The position numbers and the translations under genes were made by a program. From Eremophila alpestris peregrina (lineage: Eukaryota > Chordata > Aves > Passeriformes > Alaudidae), in contig WMCF01000035.1 of NCBI GenBank assembly GCA_009792885.1, positions 5,432,927 to 5,496,926 on the forward strand: 64,000 nucleotides of DNA, written 5' to 3'. Shown in pieces: positions 47,801 through 59,570 of the stretch (its first letter is position 1; every line of letters starts with the position of its first letter). The notes beneath the pieces are model-generated. The model was not told the DNA's origin and did not search any database. It saw nothing but the letters and a program-made list of their open reading frames with translations.

Positions 47801-50800
47801 ACTTTGTTCACTGACAAGTTATGTTTGAGACTTGTGAGGAAAAAATTGAATATCCCTATGCCATAGATACGTAATATTTAAAGGAGAATGTTCCTTAGGC
47901 AAGAGATTAAGAATTAAGAATTTACTTGATGAGATGCTTGAAATACTGAAGTTAGGTTTAAGTTATCTACAGATTTTACCTAACCCTTCACATTTTTGTT
48001 CAACTATGTAATAGACTCTTTGTCTGATGGCTTCTCTGCTGTGAGGAAATGCATAGATAATGAGAAAACAGGAAGTCTGCTCCTTTCCATGGGTCTGCAT
48101 GGTTTGAAGTAATAAATCACACAGCCTGAAAGATTTAATGTTTGATACTTGATGTGCCTGCAACAGGGAACTCAAATATTCCTCCCAGATCCCTCACTAG
48201 GACTGGTGCTGTTCTATATTAGTCTGTAATTTTGCTGTTCTATAAAGACCTGTCTGATTTCATCTTCAGTCTCTGTTTTGACACGAAGGGAGATGTGAAG
48301 GCTGCTCAGGCATTCTGTGCAGGTGAGGCACTCCCAGTATTGGACATCAGGGCTTGCCAGCTGCTGGGTGTTGCACTCATTTTCTGACTTTCCACCGGGT
48401 TTGCCCCTTCATAAAATGCGAGTTGCACAGTGAATTTTAGATGCTGCTAATTTACTTGTCTTAATTGAGCACTTTCTGCTGCAAAGTGCTTCTCTAAAGG
48501 TAACGTTTCCATGTCAGTTATGTGGCAAATGCTGGATACTTATTCTTGAACTTGCATGCAAGCAGCACCATTAATTATCAGCTATTGCTGACCCAGGTCC
48601 TGAGCTCGTGTTGTCTGTTGGTGTCAATTCAGGTGGTGAATTCACCTGAAAAATAGTAATAAGTATAATAAAACAGAAGCAGTAGTAACCTAACAGCACA
48701 CTTGATGTGTCAAATAGAGCATTTTTATGGCCAAAAAAGCATTTAATTTGTGTAATAACAGATGATTTGTGAAGCTGATGTTTCTTTGAAAGGAAGAGAG
48801 ATGAGTAGATTTTTGACAAGCTGTATTTGCTGTCTGGTTTACAAAAGCCATGTTTTGCTTTGTTGCTATTACAGTGCCAACAGGAGGGAAGAGATTACTG
48901 TCTTTTGTTAGAGCTGGTTGCAAATTGTACTCCTGTTATGCTCACAAAAAGCCATTCCTCTAGAGCCTTAATGTTTCATGAAATTATACTGGCTTTTGAT
49001 GGAGAGGAAGGACAATGGAGAACAGTTTTTAAAAAAGCTTTAAAAGGTTGTGTTTCAACATTTATGAGAAGACGTTTGGGTGTTGTGTGTTTAAAAAAAG
49101 CAAAAAGTTGCCATTGAATTGAAATGCCTATTATGTACTTGCAGTGATTTTTTTGGATGTTGGTTTTTTGGGATTTTTTTTCCCTTACATATAAAGTTTT
49201 CTAGTTATCTTTAAAGGAAGAGTTTTGACACTTCTCAAAGGGGACAGGGTGGGAAAAAAGCTGACTCACAAAAAGATCTGCAGAGTAATTTCTGTTAATT
49301 CACTTTATACATTATAATGTTAAGATAATAAGGTTGTAGATAAGGTGTCACATTCTCATTTGATGCAAACAAGCACTGCATAATGCATTCTCCAAGTGAC
49401 AAATTCATTCCAAGCCTGAAGCTTAAAGAATTGGATAAGTTTCCTGTTTTCTAAATTCCTTTTGATCTTGACCGTGGGCATATTTCAGCAGCAAGAAATG
49501 ATTATTCAGTTTGATTTTTTTTGTAACTTGTACATTGGGGTATTTTAGTTTCTACTTCTGAGCCACTGAGTTTGAGTTTTACTTCCCCTGTTAGTCCTTC
49601 TTGGGGGGGTGACATATTTTCATACCTTGAAAATAAAGCAGTGGACAAAGGGTAAAATACAAAACATGTACACAGATAAAAACAGAAGTTAAAGATGTAG
49701 TAAAAGCTGACCTCACTGTTCTAATCACTCTTCGTATGTGCTCACTTTCAGTATAGGAAATAAGCTTGTTCTAGAAAAAGACTTTTTAAAACAACTATAT
49801 TTTAAACTCAAGATGGAGATTACTGTTCTTATGGCACAGAAAACAACTACATACATTGTACCAATACCAAAGTGCCAGGGTAAGTAGTCCAAGGAGCATT
49901 AATCACCTAACATTTGTCAGCCTGGTTTCCCTTAACACGGCAATTTTTTTCTGAAGAGGTCCATCTGATGATGCTGCATCACAGTGATTAATTATTTTCC
50001 CTATTTTAAACTCCTACTTCTGTTTGAAGAGGATGTTCCAGTCCTAGGAGCCCAAGTAGTCAACATGGGATAAGTGAAATGACTTGCAGGTGGGTATGAG
50101 ACTGATGGGAAAAACACTGCAGCATAGTTCTTAATTTGTTATCAAAATTCAAGTAGTACTAAAATTAGAGATCTCACCAGGCTCCAGTATTATTTATTAC
50201 ATCTAATAGCAGGGCTGGTTGGTGTGCTGTAGAAGACAGGACTGCAATTCAGAGGGGTACAGACACCTTAGAGAAATGGAGAAATGAACCAGGGACAAAC
50301 GTAAAGGTGTGTGTCTGTCTTCAGAGAGAGACTGGAGAGACACAAGCTGGGCAGCAGCTCTGTGGGAGCCTAGAACTTTATAGAGTGGTAACAACATCAC
50401 AGTAATGTCTGTCTGGAAAAAAAAAATCTGGACAAATATTTATCAAAAATAACATGAGTATTGTGGATTTTCTTGGGGGAAAAGGGTATTTATTGTCCTC
50501 TGGTGCTTCTTTCCAGGCCTTATTCTTACTAATGCATGACTGAAATCCTTTCAGTCAGTAGTGAATACTGTGTTCAGCAGTGAACACACTACAGCACTGT
50601 GGGCAAGCCCACAGAAGGGAAGGAAATACATATTCCTAATTGTATTTTAATACCTATTGCATTGCTGGAACAGGGTCTGGAGAGATTTTCAATATAGTAA
50701 TATCTGTAGATTGCTGGGGGTTTTTTGTTGTTGTTAGCATGTACTTGAAAATACAAAAGTAATCACTTGAACAGGATGAAGGTATGGACTTCCTACCTTT

Positions 50801-53107
50801 ACTGAGATCTTTCCAATCAAATTTTTGAACCTTGCACTGAGATCCAGGTTTGTGTATTTCAACCCTTTTTGGCAATTTCCCTTCACTATTCACCTATTTT
50901 AACATTAGTTTTATTTTAACATAGTGTAGCATTTCTTTTTGACCCAGATTAAAAAAAAAAATTATTTAAATACGTTAGTGGAATGACAAGATTAAAAGCC
51001 TTTTGAATTGCTTTTAGTTCAGCAGTACAGTAAAAGCACCAATGTCCTAGGAGTCGCTTCAGAGATTAGAATAACATTGTTAGCTTGAAAAAATTGTTGA
51101 GTTTTCTATGTGATTTTGAATCAATCTGTCTGCTTTTGATAAAGCACCCCTCAGTGGCCCCTGTCAGATTGTCAGTGCTGATAGTGTGGAGCCAGATACC
51201 CCCTGTATTGTGCTGTCCCTCTATCTCCAGCCTCATCAGGACTGACCTGTTTCTGGAGGAGCCATATCTCACAGACAACACTGCTCCTGCTGTGTTTTGT
51301 GTTTTTAACAGCTGTCTCTTGGATTACACTGGCAGCACAGGCTCCTCTCATTTGTCACCTGCACTCTGCTGTTCTTTCAACAGGCAGAGTGGGCCTGTGT
51401 TGAAGTGCCTGTGCTGCTGCCTCTCTTTTGGGCACACTTGCCTTTCCCAGTGCTGTCAGAGCTGCAGAGCCAGCGGGGTGAGAGCTCTGAATCCCTGCAG
51501 CGACCACAGCTAAAGTAAACAGGGAAAAGTGCCCAGCAGGAGAGCCAGACCTTTCCGTGTCCTGCCTCAGATTAACAGTCATTGGAGGTACACGGGGTCA
51601 GGGGATAAGCAGAGCTGCACAATAGTGCTGGAAACAAAGAATGTGGCATGCACAGAGTAGTAATTAATTAGCAACTTAACTTGCATTGCTAGACTTCTAA
51701 TTGAGCAGCAGCAAAACCCAAATAGATTCCCCTGTACTGCAAGAGGAGGGGGGATGTCTGCATGAAGAAAGCAGGTGCTGGAAAGGGAGGGAACCTTGGT
51801 TGTGCTTATTGTGCTTTAGTATAATTAAGCTCTGGTTGTAGTCATTAATTTTCCCTTTGCATGAATGTTATAAAAGAAGATAGGGAATTTTCTAATCTTA
51901 GCAAAGAGATGGCTGTGCAGTGGTGGATAGTGTAAAAGTGGCAATGTCTCTGTGCTGCAAAGCTAGATAGCACTGCAACGCTTCAGTGTATGGTTATATA
52001 AACATTGTATTTGTGTAGGGGCCTGGAGGGGGTGTTGTGGAGGGAGATTTCCATTATGAAGCCTTGTGGATGACGTGTTGATGTTAGACTGAGGAAAATA
52101 CTTCCATGTCAGATGTTTAATTGCTGTGCTGCAGCCTTTCCACCGTGCTGTTTATCTCAGGTGTTGCTGGATGAGCTGAGTATCCCATGCTGTGCTGGTG
52201 AACCAGTAGGATCCCAAACCCTATTTTTGGAGGTCTGCTAAAGGAAGCCCTGTACCTGCAGAGAGCTGCAATTCAGACATGCATGTTATCTGCCTGCTTT
52301 CTCTCCATTAGTATTTAAATCAGTCTTGCTACTTGTCTGTTTTAATCATGTTTTTCAGAACAGTCTGTGTTGAAGTTCTTTACTTTATCATTGACATCCC
52401 TGGCGCTGGTTACTCTGCAAATATTTTCATTGCTCTCTGCACTGTGTTAATATTACACCTCCATAAGAGCTGTGATGGCAAATACAGCAGTGGTGGAATT
52501 AAAACCATGCAGTTGTGTGGTCTCTTCCTATGGTGTTCCACACAAAGAGCAGTGCCATCTTTGGCTCAAGTTGTTTTGTAGTTGATTATCATCTTGTACT
52601 TATTTTCTGCTGTGAAAAATGTGCAGATTACATCATGTAATTGTAATACAGCAGTTCACTTCAAATTCACATTCTTTACAGCTTCAGAACAATTTTGGTG
52701 TGGCTGTTTGATACAGGCAATTCCAAAGACTATCCTGTAAGAATCATGTAGTACTTCTATTAACATACAGCAATTAACTAGAATAAACCTTTTTTAATAA
52801 CACCATAAAATATATTTATTGGTTTCTTCCCTCTAAATGTATTCTAGAATACATTAGATTTGAATGAGGCTTGGGTTTTGCTGGTTTTCCCCTTAAAAAT
52901 TTGTTTAATCGTTGGCTGTCTCAGTAAACTCAGGTGTTGGCTGGACTAGCTCCTGAATTTCAAACATAAATGTAATTTATTCTTGGATCTCAAACTGCCT
53001 TGGTGTGTAGGATGTGCACTTCATGCTGCTTTTGTTTTTTTTTGCTTTATACACCAAAGAAATCTTAAGTCCACATAGAAGTTCTTGTGGGATTGTAAGC
53101 ACTTCAT
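44881..53107. other. Tract with no gene established
   Basis: Contains the window's longest listed frame, 149 codons on the minus strand (45000-45449), and a 142-codon frame at 51085-51513 (+). Neither shows a domain or paired splice signals, and one or two frames of this length are expected by chance. T12 lies at 47464-47475. A patch at 51780-51910 has conserved-element-like texture. No repeat family was recognised. Confidence 0.5.
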
Positions 53108-53168
53108 TTTGTAGCTGGAGAACTGAAACTCACAGAATGGGACCACAAGGATGAGATCTCAAAATGGA
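53108..53168 (-). mobile_element. MIR/CORE-SINE-like remnant, antisense
   Basis: The plus strand reads CATTTTGTAGCTGGAGAACT, then GAAACTCACAGAATGGGACC and ACAAGG. It parallels the antisense MIR stretch that runs 'ATTTTACAGATGAGGAAACTGAGGC', then the 'CAGAGAGG' block. The match is partial and gapped. MIR elements are very old, and such scraps persist in bird genomes. The call rests on one short block, so an unrelated origin is possible. Confidence 0.35.
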
Positions 53169-54606
53169 CTAAATTTTTCTCAGTTTTTTTAGCATGTTTT
53201 ACCTTTTAATACTAATCATTTGTTTCTCTATACACTGACTCCTCTACTGTCCTGTTGCTTACCCAGTTTCATATCTTAAGTTCTCCTTCTCTTTATATAT
53301 ATCTCTGGAACTTAACTGCACTTTGAAAGCTCTTAAACTCCACTGGACTAGGATGAAATAATTATTTACATACACAAATATATTCAGGGAAATTTTAAAT
53401 TATTTATTTTCTTTTTAAAGACTTTACTTGTAATAACAGACTTAGCATTTATATTTAGTTTGCTGGCATGTTTATGCAAACTTTAAGAGAAAAGCTTAAC
53501 TGAATCTTTTGTTGCTGCATAGTTTTCAGCATGTAAATTGGTATTTACAGAAAAAACCATGGTGAAGAGTTCAGAACACTTCTTTATTTGCACAGACTAG
53601 TATTTCAAACACTCAGCTTCTCACATCAGTCTGACAGCTGATACATGCCATTTCACTGGTAACATTTTTTTGGTTTTGTTTTCATTTGGGCTGAAATTGT
53701 TTGCCTATGTGCATCTTATTTATTGCAAGTAGAAATAACAATCATTGAGGCCCCAGCTAAACAGATTGCTGTACAGTTGTAAGGAATAGAAAGAAAAAGA
53801 TACATTTTATGACACATTGGCAAAAGCACAAACAGTTTAAAATGTGATCTGTAGTAATGGAGAGTGCTACCCTAGGATGTAATGTGCTGCATAAATTGTG
53901 GGAAATTTATTGCAATTTTTTTTCAATTTGCACAAGTTTTGGAAGCGTTGCTGAAGATAAACATTGGACTATTTTAATACTCAAAAATATGAGGCTTTCT
54001 GTCCCTGTTGGAATAACTTTACAGTAAACAAAGAACATAACTGCATCAGAAACATCCCAGCTTCAAAAAAGTGTCTTAATGGTTTCAGTGCTGTCTTATT
54101 TTCTCTAATTACTGTCATTTCAGTATTGATCAGAGAGGATTAATTATTTACTACCACAGAAATGCACTTTTAAAGTAATTCTTCAGATTAAGTATTTATA
54201 TGGATTCTGACATGCATTCTATTGCTTAATATCATATATTTAATGTTAATTAACCCCTTGCATCTTGTGTACTGGAGATGTGTAGAAAGACTGGCATGTG
54301 GTGATCTCATCAAATGTGCAGCAAAGGTCTGTAGCCTGGAATGGGCAGTTGTGTGTGTGGGGAGTGTGTGTTCACCAGCCTTTCCTTTGCCAAGGTCACA
54401 GCAGTTTGAGGGAAAAACTTCTCACATCCTTTGATAACCCACTTCAGCTTCTTGAAACATGGATGGCTGTCCCAGAACTGCAGTTGTAATGAATTAGTCA
54501 TGTGGTTGTTTATATTGATTACAAACCAGTGGAAGCCTCTGAAGCTAACCAAGGCAGATCTTGTCTTCCTTGAAAATATGCAATATGTTTCTAGATATTT
54601 TAGGGT
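53169..54606. other. AT-rich tract with no gene seen
   Basis: No convincing frame or repeat. A TTTGCCAAGGTCACAGCAG word at about 54386-54404 resembles part of antisense MIR but is too short to call. Confidence 0.5.
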
Positions 54607-54900
54607 GTAAAATTAAACTTGGTACCTTCAGGCTCTGCATCAAACACCAGCATGTCAGGAAGAAGATCATGGATGATGAAAACATGAAGTAGTGCTGGTG
54701 TGAATGTGAGTCCCTGGGCACCCTGCTTTGAGAAGGAGCCGTTTCCCACCACGCTGGGCATGGTTGGTCAGTTGCCCACCCACCACAAGGACCCCTTGTC
54801 CAGACCTTAACACCTCAGTTTCTGCACCATGAGGCTCTGGGGCTCTGTATCAAAAGCCTTGGAGGTATGCAGGTAGGCAGCAGTCATTAATTGTTCCCAG
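54607..54900 (-). mobile_element. CR1 LINE fragment, reverse-transcriptase domain, antisense
   Basis: Read on the minus strand, one frame follows the CR1 reverse transcriptase for about 97 codons. AAYLHTSKAFDT (54846-54881) corresponds to the conserved V-V-Y-L-D-F-S-K-A-F-D-T box. Next come SLMVQKLR, a stop, GLDKGSLWWVGN (the K-x-G-L-D-x-x-T-x-R-W-V-x-N-W-L segment) and another stop. Further down, GAQGLTFTPALLHVFII aligns with the G-V-P-Q-G-S-V-L-G-P-x-L-F-N-I-F-I segment. The first catalytic aspartate is replaced by histidine and at least two in-frame stops are present, so the copy is dead. It probably explains the higher GC at this spot. Confidence 0.8.
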
Positions 54901-56084
54901 CAAACAGAAAGTGTGCAGATTTACCCTGCACGATGGACATGTGTGAGAGAATGTTAGAATGGAACAAAAAGGGTTAGGGTTTCATGGAGGAAACATGAAG
55001 TACATACACAGGATGTATTTTTTCTGAAAGCTGTGGCATTGAGAAGTTGAGAAAGTTAGAATCACTGAAGGGCTGGGACAATGATTTGCCAATTAAGTTC
55101 ACCTATTGTAAGTTTTACCTGTGGTAAGGATTGGAATTTACACCAGGTATAAGGCAAAGAGTTGAGCTGGTTTGCTGTGTTACTGGAGTGTTCAGTGACC
55201 TGTGTGCAGTCTGTTCCCTCAGAACCTCATCCTCATGGCTTATATCACATGTATAAATGCCCTCTCTAAGCAGAGGTACTGTCTTGAGTGCCAGCTCTAT
55301 AGTTCTTGTGGGTGAACAGGGAACTCTTCAGCCCTTTTAGACATGTCAGCTTTTAACAGCACTGACATTTTCGGAAAGAAGTGTAATCTCCTTGTCTGTA
55401 GTATATCAACGTTGTTTCTTTTTCCTCATTGCAACAATAACAATAGATTGAAGATTTCTGTCTGGTAAAGATGAATCTTGGATCTTGTTGTCTGTTTCAG
55501 TGTGGAGGTCTGATTATGTCTGATTTAAGATAATAAGCTACAGGAGAAAGGGTTCATGTACATCACCTGTTTTTCTAAACATGGTGCTCATGTCTGTGAC
55601 CAGCAATAGATTCAGGTGCAGCTCTGACTGAATTTATGAAGATTAGAAAGATGCCAAAAGAGTATCACTGGAGACTTAAGAATGTTCTCATCATGAAAGC
55701 AGGAAGGCTGATAGACATTTATTAATAGCTCCATTAATGGTAGCAACCACCATATTGCAATATGACCCTCTCCACAGTGGTCCAGATGGGCTTTGCAGGA
55801 GGCAGTGACTTGGCTAAGCAGATGTTTCAGAGATATATATACATATATATATATTTTATTTTTTTTTCCCCTCTGGATGTTACTAAGTGAAATACATCAG
55901 TGTACTGCTTGACGTGTTCTTAAATTGTAGGATTACACTTCTCCTATCCTCACAATAAGTTTGGTGGCTGCCATGGCCTGTTTTGAGCTGCAGTTAAAAT
56001 ATGTGGTGATTGCCTTGTTTTAAGGATGAAATGTACAGAAATGAAAGGAAAAAAAGCATTTGGACATAGATGTCTTCAGAAATT
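54901..56084. other. Tract with no gene seen
   Basis: Includes a perfect 14-bp palindrome CATATTGCAATATG (55751-55764) and the AT microsatellite below. No exon or further repeat was recognised. The left part may contain more CR1 too worn to identify. Confidence 0.5.
55833..55868. repeat. (AT)n / T-rich microsatellite
   Basis: About eleven AT units with one C interruption (ATATATATACATATATATATAT) are followed by a T-rich stretch. Confidence 0.9.
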
Positions 56085-56150
56085 GCCTTTGTGACCTTGG
56101 GCAAGACACAAAGCTGCCCTTTTTTATCGAGTGTGAATAAAGGAACTACT
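56085..56150 (+). mobile_element. MIR/CORE-SINE-like remnant
   Basis: TTGTGACCTTGGGCAAGACAC (starting near 56090) matches the conserved core of MIR (GTGTGACCTTGGGCAAGTCAC) with very few differences. The sequence on either side is more decayed. The core is the part that survives longest in these elements. Confidence 0.5.
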
Positions 56151-58807
56151 TTATTCATAGATGTGCTGAAATACCAAAATGAAAGCAATGGAACCACTGT
56201 AGCTGGACTAAAACAAAGGTTAGAATGCGTTAGTCAGATATTTTTACAATTTCAGGGTGTCATTTTGTGGTTCTGATTCCTTTTATTTCTTTGCTGTGTG
56301 GTTTGGGTTTTGTATGTTGGGTGCTTATGGCCATTGGGAGAAATTGAAACACTCAGCGATGAGTGTGTGCTGTGTGCTGCTTCAGCTTACATTGTGGGGT
56401 TTGCTGCAAGGCAGGCAGAACCATGGGGAATATTTTAGAAGGTGGCAGAACTCCAGAAGGTTCAGCAACAGATATTTTAGCTGCTGTCGTGATTTCAGAG
56501 CAGTAATTCAGTATCTCTTGGTTGACAGTGGGGGCAGCTGTCTCTGCTTCCCACTTCTTGTAGAAGGAAAAGTTCTAGGTGTGTGTGTGTGTAGATGGCA
56601 GGGACTGCATTTCTTTAAAAAGGTTGCTGTATTGTCCTAGAGGTTCCTTCTGAACTGTAGCTCCAGTTAAAGTAGAGATGAGTAGAAAACTAACATAGTA
56701 CAAGCCTGTGAATCTCACCCAGCAATAAATTACTGTGTCTAATAATTAAAGATCAACTACTGAAGGATACTGAGTATCTCTTCCTTTTTAACTGCAGACT
56801 GGCTTTGTTCATTTTTCCTTGAAGACATCCTGGTTGCAGCATGGCTGTCTGCCATCTCTGTCTCAGAGATCCTTCTCTGATGTTCTCCACAGTGCTTTGT
56901 TTTTATTATGCCACTCCTTTTACTGAAAGTTCCACGTGTGTGAAGGGAGAAAGGGAAGCCCATTCCAGGGAGCTCAGTGAATCCTCCCAACAGGACTCAG
57001 CAAGCCACTGGCATCATGCAGACTCTGCTGTTGCAGAGCTATAAGAGCACTCACAGCAAATGCATGATGATAAATATCCTCTGAGATATCTCCAGTTATG
57101 CTCTTGAGTAATAAATCATTGTTCCTTTAAGTAGGCCATATGTAGTTTTTTTATAAAATAGATTTTCTTACTGCATGTGAATGTATGCTATTATTAAATG
57201 TTCAGAGGAGATATGCCTATGCATTATAAAACTAGAATAAATAAATACAGGAAATTAATATGGAAAAAGTAAATGGCATAAGTATTGTTGAATAGCAACA
57301 TTACAAGTTTAATGTCTTCTGAATGTATTAAAAACAAGTATAGTGTTGCAGTGGAGAACAAAATCACATCTGGTCTGTTCATTTTGTAATGCTAAGAAGA
57401 AGAACCCAAAATTGTGTACAAAACTTCTATTGACTTGAAGCTTATTTGAAATTAATTTTTTTTTAATATCCCTGTGTGTATAGATTGGTATGGGAAGAGA
57501 CCAAAATTGTGAAGAAATAATACTTGTAGTTATTATTCAGACAGTTTTATTTGTGAGTAGCTGTCTCTGGAGATGGGGTCTCCAGGAGTCCTGGCTGCAG
57601 CTGAACAGAGCCAGCAGGTCCCTGCTGCCAGCCCAGTTCTCCCAGCTGTGCTGCTCACTGTGCCACATGTGATGCCTTGTGCTGTTCCAGAACACCTGCA
57701 TTCATCCTGCTGGGTACAAAACCAGTTTGGTCAGAACAGCAGAGCGTGGCATATTTCAGTACATCTGAGGGCAGTGTTAATTTCCTTTGAAAACCAAAAA
57801 GAAAAGTTTTCCTCCTGCTTGTAGTTCGCGTGTCAGTAGCTTGGATGAAAAGCCAATGAAATGCTACTTTCTGGTCTGTCTGCAGCTTCAAAGGCGAAGA
57901 TTTTTCTCGGTTTGGATGAGTTCTTTCTAGGTAAACACAGAACAGCTCAAAGAATGCCTGCAGGTCTTTGAAAAGAACAGTCAGTGCAGCTTTTTCAAGC
58001 TTACTCTTCATCACTCACCACTCACTGCTCATCTCTAGCCTTGGTTCTTTTCTCCGCTTCCAGGCAATTTCATTTGGGTACTCCATAAATAGTACAAAAG
58101 TAATATCATGTAGTCCCTACATAAAAGTGAAAATACAGGCAAACATTTACACTCACTAGCATCTGAAAAAATACTTTGAGGAGTATTTTAAAAGATACTT
58201 GGACTTAAATTTATTTCACTTAGAAGTCTGAAAAAATAGTTTGCTAATGGATTTTCTAATTGCTTAAAAATATTTAATAAAGGCCAGCACTGAAGAGAAT
58301 AGATTGGGAAAAAAAGTGAACTAGAGTATCCCATTAATTTTCAAAATCGGTCTGTTAAGAAGTGTTTCTAAGTTTTTATTGTGTATTATCTGGAAAGTAA
58401 ATTAAACAGGCCTAAATTTTGAAAACAGGTTATGTTTTTTTTAGATTCAGTTAACTAGCAACAGTATTATTGTAAGGTAGCTGTGCCACACACTTGCATG
58501 CTTATTTTAGATGCTCTATCCAGAGATTATTGCTGTGATGAGGTAAGGGAAAAGAACTTACTGCAAGCTATTGGGAGCAGTGAAAAAAATCCCAACAAAA
58601 CTACCCCAAACCCCAGAGTATTCAGAAGTTGTATAGATTTTCCTTTTATCACATTTATGGATATGGCTGAAGGAATGGGCCAGCTGAAATGTGATGAAAA
58701 TCAGTGAGGACAAACGTTCTTTCTGTGTGATGGAGTAACCTGTGGCAGATGTGCACAGCAGAACCAGATGTGCTGGTCAGCAGTGTTAACAGGGAGGATG
58801 TGATGGA
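56151..58807. other. Tract with no gene established
   Basis: Contains (GT)7 at 56579-56592. A minus-strand frame of 119 codons (57655-58014) has a protein-like start (KLEKAALTVLFKDLQAFFE) and an acceptor-like CTGCAG inside it, but no domain and no good donor. A 127-codon frame at 56257-56640 (+) also lacks support. Confidence 0.5.
56579..56592. repeat. (GT)7 dinucleotide run
   Basis: Seven uninterrupted GT units. Confidence 0.9.
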
Positions 58808-58985
58808 ATGGAAGGAAAGTATCTTTACTCCAAGGGTTACTAAGCACTGGAACAGGTTATCAACGAGGTTGTGGGTTCTTGCTCACTGAAAGTTTGAGAT
58901 TGCTCAAGCAAGTTCCTGAGCAACCTGTTGAAGTTCAAAGCTGTCCCTGTTTAGGCAGGAGTTTGGACTTCACACATTCGTGATT
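58808..58985 (+). mobile_element. CR1 LINE fragment, 3' end of ORF2 and start of 3' UTR
   Basis: Several blocks match the avian CR1 3' region in order: a GGAAAGTATCTTTACTCCAA block, then AAGCACTGGAACAGGTT, GAGGTTGTGG, CCTGAGCAACCTG, and GTCCCTGTTTAGGCAGGAG followed by TTGGACT. The encoded end of the CR1 protein is broken by several stops and indels. The copy is sense-oriented and 5'-truncated, and its terminal repeats are not clearly retained. Confidence 0.8.
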
Positions 58986-59379
58986 CAGTCTCAAAATTCA
59001 GAATCAGAACTGCATTTTTATGGCATTGGCTGCAGCTCTGTTTTGTCCTATTAGTTTATTTCACAGATTGTGTATACATAATATGTTCAGTGTCACTCCA
59101 GCTACTTTTATAAACCATCAGATTCCTTTCCTGTCCATAGGTTATGGGGAGAAGCTAAGTCAGAGGAATTAATTTGATCTGGTTTTGTTTTTCACTCCTA
59201 TCATCATTATGTTACCACCCATTGAGGATTTGCACGTGACGTTTCTCCTGCAAGGATGCAGTCCTTGTCCATTCTCCTGGGAGTGCTGGGAGATGAGCAC
59301 AGGAGCTGCAGAGGCAATGGCCCTGCTAACTCAGGGAGCTTTTCTGCAGGGTTTACAAAATCCCCTGAAAGAAAGAGGT
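58986..59379. other. Tract with no gene seen
   Basis: No repeat or exon recognised. A donor-like AAAGAG|GTGAGC lies at about 59379, at the edge of the GC-rich patch that follows. Confidence 0.5.
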
Positions 59380-59570
59380 GAGCAGTGCATCAGCACTGGA
59401 GTGAAGCTGTGTGCAGGAGGCTCTCGCTGGTGTTGGAAGGAGCTGTGCTGCTGAGCAATAAATCGCTGCCGCGTTTCACACGCGCTGCTGGTTTGTGGGT
59501 TTTCCTTTCTGCCCCTTCAGCTGTTTGGCTGCGTTCCCAAACAAGCAGAGCTGAGCTGTGGTGTCGGTGT
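59380..59570 (+). mobile_element. Possible solo-LTR remnant
   Basis: A GC-richer segment has an AATAAA signal (59457-59462) followed at once by a CpG-rich GC stretch (CGCTGCCGCG, CACGCGCTG) and then a T-rich region. That order is typical of the R/U5 part of avian endogenous-retrovirus LTRs. I see no TATA box at the right distance, no defined TG...CA ends, no primer-binding site and no internal coding region. It could equally be ordinary GC-rich DNA. The 140-codon minus-strand frame across it has no domain. Confidence 0.25.

Noticed and set aside
48875..49117. Open frame after a strong acceptor (TTTGTTGCTATTACAG)
   Set aside because: A single good acceptor is common. There is no donor or polyadenylation context and the peptide matches nothing I know.
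51085..51513. 142-codon plus-strand frame rich in Cys and Ser
   Set aside because: The Cys/Ser/Leu bias follows from C/T-rich sequence. No spacing fits a zinc finger or other cysteine motif.
57655..58014. 119-codon minus-strand frame with a helical-looking start
   Set aside because: No domain, no good donor, and a plus-strand frame overlaps. It is compatible with chance.
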